Part shown: piece after piece, positions 6,129 through 8,311 of the stretch
How positions within the stretch are numbered: position 1 is the stretch's first letter
Layout of the letters: every line of letters begins with the position of its first letter
NCBI GenBank assembly: GCA_021814355.1
Contig: JAKAIJ010000109.1
Span: 1 to 8,311 of the forward strand
From: Acidobacteriota bacterium
GTDB taxonomy: Bacteria; Acidobacteriota; UBA4820; DSQY01
Direction of reading: 5' to 3'
Length of the DNA stretch: 8,311 nt
Notes under the pieces: generated by a model
The model's database searches: none
What the model was told of the DNA's origin: nothing
The model's input: the letters and a program-made list of their open reading frames with translations, nothing else
Made by a program: the position numbers and the translations under genes

Positions 6129-7157
6129 GTGAGCGACGGAACCGGCCGCTGGTGGAGCTACCTGCTCGCCCCCCTCGGCCTCGCCTTCCTGGAGGCCGCG
6201 CGGCTGAAGTCCGCGTGCCACCGCGCCGGGCTGCTGCGCGGGGCGTCCCTCCCAGCCCCCGCGCTCGCGGTGGGGAACCTCACCTTCGGCGGCACGGGGA
6301 AAACCCCCTTCACCCTCTTCCTCGCACGGCGCTGCCTGGATTTGGGCCTGAAGCCCGCGATCCTGAGCCGGGGCTACGGCCGCGAGACGACGGGCCCGCT
6401 CCCCGTGAGTGCGGCGAGCGCCGCCGCCGACGTGGGCGAGGAGCCGCTCCTGATGGCCCGCGGCCTGCCGGGCGTCCCCGTGGCCGTGGGCGAGCGCCGG
6501 GAGGAGGCGGCGGCCCTGGTGGACCCGGCGCCGGACCTCTTCCTCCTCGACGACGCCTTCCAACACCAACGGGTCGCGAGGGACGGCGATCTTCTTCTGG
6601 TGGACGCGAGCCGCCCCGGCGACCTGCGCGTCCCGCCGGTGGGACGACTCCGCGAGCCCCTCTCCGCCGTCCGCCGGGCCGACCTCCTCGTCGTCACCCG
6701 CGGTTCCTTCGACGAACTTCCGCCGAAGCTGCGCGCGCTCTGGGGCGGCCGGCCGGCCGTCTCGGCGCGGTTCCGCTGGCACGCCGGACTGGGCCCGGAT
6801 GGAGCAGGCAACCTCGGCTCTCTCCACGGCCGGCGGTTGCTTGCCTTCGCCGGCACCGCCCGCCCCGAAACCTTCTTCGCCCAGGCTCGCCAAGAGGGGC
6901 TGGACCTCGCGGAGACGCTCTCCTTTCCCGACCACGCGGAGCCCACCGCCGAGCGCCAGGCCGCGGTCCGATCGAGGGCCTCGGCGCTGAAATGCGACGC
7001 CGTGCTCACCACCGAGAAGGACGCCCTGAAGTGGCTGCCTTCCTGGAAAGGCCCCGTGCCCCTCCTCTACGTCCGGCTTGAGACCCTCCTGGACGACCCG
7101 CAGGGGGTTCTGGACGCCCTCCTCCTCCGGCTGGCGCGCCGAGGGACACCCCGGTGA
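6129..7157 (+). CDS. lpxK: Tetraacyldisaccharide 4'-kinase LpxK (lipid A synthesis)
   Basis: LpxK phosphorylates the 4' position of the tetraacyl disaccharide-1-phosphate precursor to give lipid IVA, at the cytoplasmic face of the inner membrane. The 342 residues fit the family (about 315-340). Seen in order: a hydrophobic N-terminal membrane-contact helix (about 8-24), the P-loop in VGNLTFGGTGKTP with K58 and T59, LSRGYGR at 79-85, GEEP at 103-106, the Walker B-like D141-D142-AFQH146, GRLREP at 172-177, and FPDHAEP with H269. Family members usually read GDEP where this protein reads GEEP; by my alignment E104 replaces the Asp proposed as catalytic base in Aquifex LpxK (D99, paired with H261). 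The other listed residues are intact. Start is GTG at 6129, set by AAAGGAG 7 bases upstream. Its TGA overlaps the priA GTG (GTGA). It marks the host as a lipid A-making diderm. Confidence 0.95.
   Translation: MSDGTGRWWSYLLAPLGLAFLEAARLKSACHRAGLLRGASLPAPALAVGNLTFGGTGKTPFTLFLARRCLDLGLKPAILSRGYGRETTGPLPVSAASAAADVGEEPLLMARGLPGVPVAVGERREEAAALVDPAPDLFLLDDAFQHQRVARDGDLLLVDASRPGDLRVPPVGRLREPLSAVRRADLLVVTRGSFDELPPKLRALWGGRPAVSARFRWHAGLGPDGAGNLGSLHGRRLLAFAGTARPETFFAQARQEGLDLAETLSFPDHAEPTAERQAAVRSRASALKCDAVLTTEKDALKWLPSWKGPVPLLYVRLETLLDDPQGVLDALLLRLARRGTPR
7141..7146 (+). promoter_or_regulatory. Probable ribosome binding site for priA
   Basis: GAGGGA lies 7 bases before the GTG at 7154, inside the last codons of lpxK. 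It supports the GTGA-overlap start of priA, though the match is moderate. Confidence 0.45.
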
Positions 7158-8311
7158 CCTCTTCGCCCCGGGAACCCGCGCGCACCGTCCAGGTGGCTCT
7201 TCCGGTGCCCCTGCGCCACACCTTCACGTACGCCGTCCCGGAGGGCTGGCGGACACCGGCCCCGGGGTGTCGGGTCCGGGCGCCTTTCGGCCGGGCCGCG
7301 GCCACTGGGATGGTGGTCTCCGAAGCTCCGCCGTCTGAGCTTCCGCCGGGGCTCAAGTCTCTCAGGACCCTGGTAGACCAAGAGCCACTCCTCCCGCCGG
7401 AGATGCTCGCCTTCACCCGGCGGCTGGCCGACCACTACCTCGCCCCCCTCGGCATGGTCTTGCGGTGCGCCTACCCCTCCGCTCTCGACCCGGAGCCCAG
7501 GACGCTCTACCGGCTCACGGAGGAGGGCGCCCTCGCGCGGAACGCCGCCTCCTCGGCCCTCCGCGAGGCCCTGGGCGCTGGCCCCCTCCCGCGTCCCAAG
7601 CTCGCGGCGGCCCTCGGCGCCGCCACCGACGCCCTCCTTGCCGAGGGACTGCGCCGCGGATGGATCGAAGCGGAGGAACACGCCCGCGCGGTGCGCCGCC
7701 GCACCGGACGCGACCACGTGGCGCTCCTGGCGCCGGACGGACGGGCGGAGGCCCTGCGAGACGACGAAAGCCTTCCCAAGCCCTTCCGAAAGGTCCTCTC
7801 CGTCCTGATCACGATGGCCGATAAGGGCTACCCCGAGGCCGGACTGGCGGCCAAGCTGGCGCGCGTCCCCCTCTTCACGCTCTCGGAGATGGCCGAGGCC
7901 GGGCTGGTGGAGCTTTTCAAGACCGCCCCTACGTGCCTTCCCGGGCGGCCTTCTCCTCACGCCCTCTCCGAGGACCAGGCCCGCGCCGTGGCCGCCGTGC
8001 GCGGCGCCATGGAGCAAGGGCGGGGCGGTACCTTCCTCCTGTACGGCATCACCGGGTCCGGGAAGACCGAGGTCTACCTGCGGCTCATCGAGGCCGCCCT
8101 CGCGACGGGCGGCGCCGCGCTCTACCTCGTGCCGGAGATCTCCCTCACGAGCGTACTCGCCCGCCGCCTGCTGGAGCGGCTCGGTGGAACCGTGGCCATC
8201 CTCCACTCCTCCATGGGCGAGAAGGAGCGGGCGCGCCAGTGGCTGCGGGCCCGCTCGGGGGCCGCGCGCGTGACGATCGGGCCCCGCTCGGCCCTGTTCG
8301 CCCCCCTCAGA
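7154..8311 (+). CDS. priA: Primosomal protein N' (replication restart helicase PriA), 3' end missing
   Basis: PriA is a 3'-to-5' superfamily 2 helicase that recognises stalled forks and starts reloading of the replicative helicase. The frame is open without a stop from 7154 to the window end, giving 386 codons of an expected 730-820. The N-terminal DNA-binding domain is seen as VQVALPVPLRHTFTYAVPEG, with GCRVRAPFGR following. A linker/winged-helix-like region follows (about residues 60-270). The helicase core begins near 278 (LSEDQARAV), with the Walker A loop G298-I-T-G-S-G-K304-T305, VPEISLT and a final stretch IGPRSALFAPL. The DEAH-type Walker B, the zinc-binding cysteines and the C-terminal domain would lie beyond the window. 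The Walker A lysine sits about 70 residues later than in E. coli PriA, as in longer (Bacillus-like) forms; this is from memory. GTG at 7154 is chosen because it overlaps the lpxK stop by 4 bases and the conserved N-terminal domain begins about 12 residues later. Confidence 0.95.
   Translation, partial: MTSSPREPARTVQVALPVPLRHTFTYAVPEGWRTPAPGCRVRAPFGRAAATGMVVSEAPPSELPPGLKSLRTLVDQEPLLPPEMLAFTRRLADHYLAPLGMVLRCAYPSALDPEPRTLYRLTEEGALARNAASSALREALGAGPLPRPKLAAALGAATDALLAEGLRRGWIEAEEHARAVRRRTGRDHVALLAPDGRAEALRDDESLPKPFRKVLSVLITMADKGYPEAGLAAKLARVPLFTLSEMAEAGLVELFKTAPTCLPGRPSPHALSEDQARAVAAVRGAMEQGRGGTFLLYGITGSGKTEVYLRLIEAALATGGAALYLVPEISLTSVLARRLLERLGGTVAILHSSMGEKERARQWLRARSGAARVTIGPRSALFAPLR

Noticed and set aside
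5143..6132. Second + strand open frame of 329 codons inside the ThiF/MoeB-type gene
   Set aside because: It is rich in Arg, Gly and Pro with no recognisable motif, while the 5036-6052 frame has the full E1-like motif set. It is a GC shadow.
1..8311. CRISPR arrays, tRNA/rRNA genes, insertion sequences, toxin-antitoxin or defence genes
   Set aside because: Reading both strands showed no repeat-spacer pattern, no cloverleaf or rRNA sequence, no transposase motif and no such gene; the space is filled by the eight genes listed.

Overview
The window is very GC-rich, with third codon positions almost entirely G or C. It holds eight genes on the + strand in one dense run. Neighbouring genes overlap or nearly touch, apart from one 76-base gap (6053-6128). 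The first gene (mreB) lacks its 5' part and the last (priA) lacks its 3' part. No RNA gene, insertion sequence, CRISPR array, promoter or convincing terminator is visible, and no stretch of 300 bases lacks a gene.

Layout. Bases 3-5025 are a complete-looking rod-shape (elongasome) operon: mreB (partial), mreC, mreD, mrdA (PBP2) and rodA. The next gene encodes a ThiF/MoeB-type E1-like adenylyltransferase (5036-6052), starting 10 bases after rodA ends. After the 76-base gap come lpxK (6129-7157), for the lipid A 4'-kinase, and the first 386 codons of priA (7154 to the window end).

How the genes fit together. MreB filaments, MreC and MreD organise the RodA glycosyltransferase and the PBP2 transpeptidase, which together build the side-wall peptidoglycan of a rod-shaped cell. 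LpxK makes lipid A, so the cell almost certainly has a lipopolysaccharide outer membrane. PriA restarts stalled replication forks. The ThiF/MoeB protein normally serves sulfur transfer for thiamine or molybdopterin synthesis. Its link to the envelope genes is not obvious, and no sulfur-carrier protein is seen here.

Organism. A rod-shaped, Gram-negative (diderm), high-GC bacterium. The gene order and composition would fit Acidobacteriota or a high-GC deltaproteobacterial-type lineage. That placement is inference; nothing in the window fixes the phylum.

Novelty. Nearly everything here is conserved housekeeping and I see no new defence, mobile or secretion system. The points worth a second look are the E1-like gene inside an envelope operon, an Asp-to-Glu change at what I align as the catalytic base of LpxK, a 25-codon frame that exactly bridges the only gap, and a proline-rich tail on PBP2.
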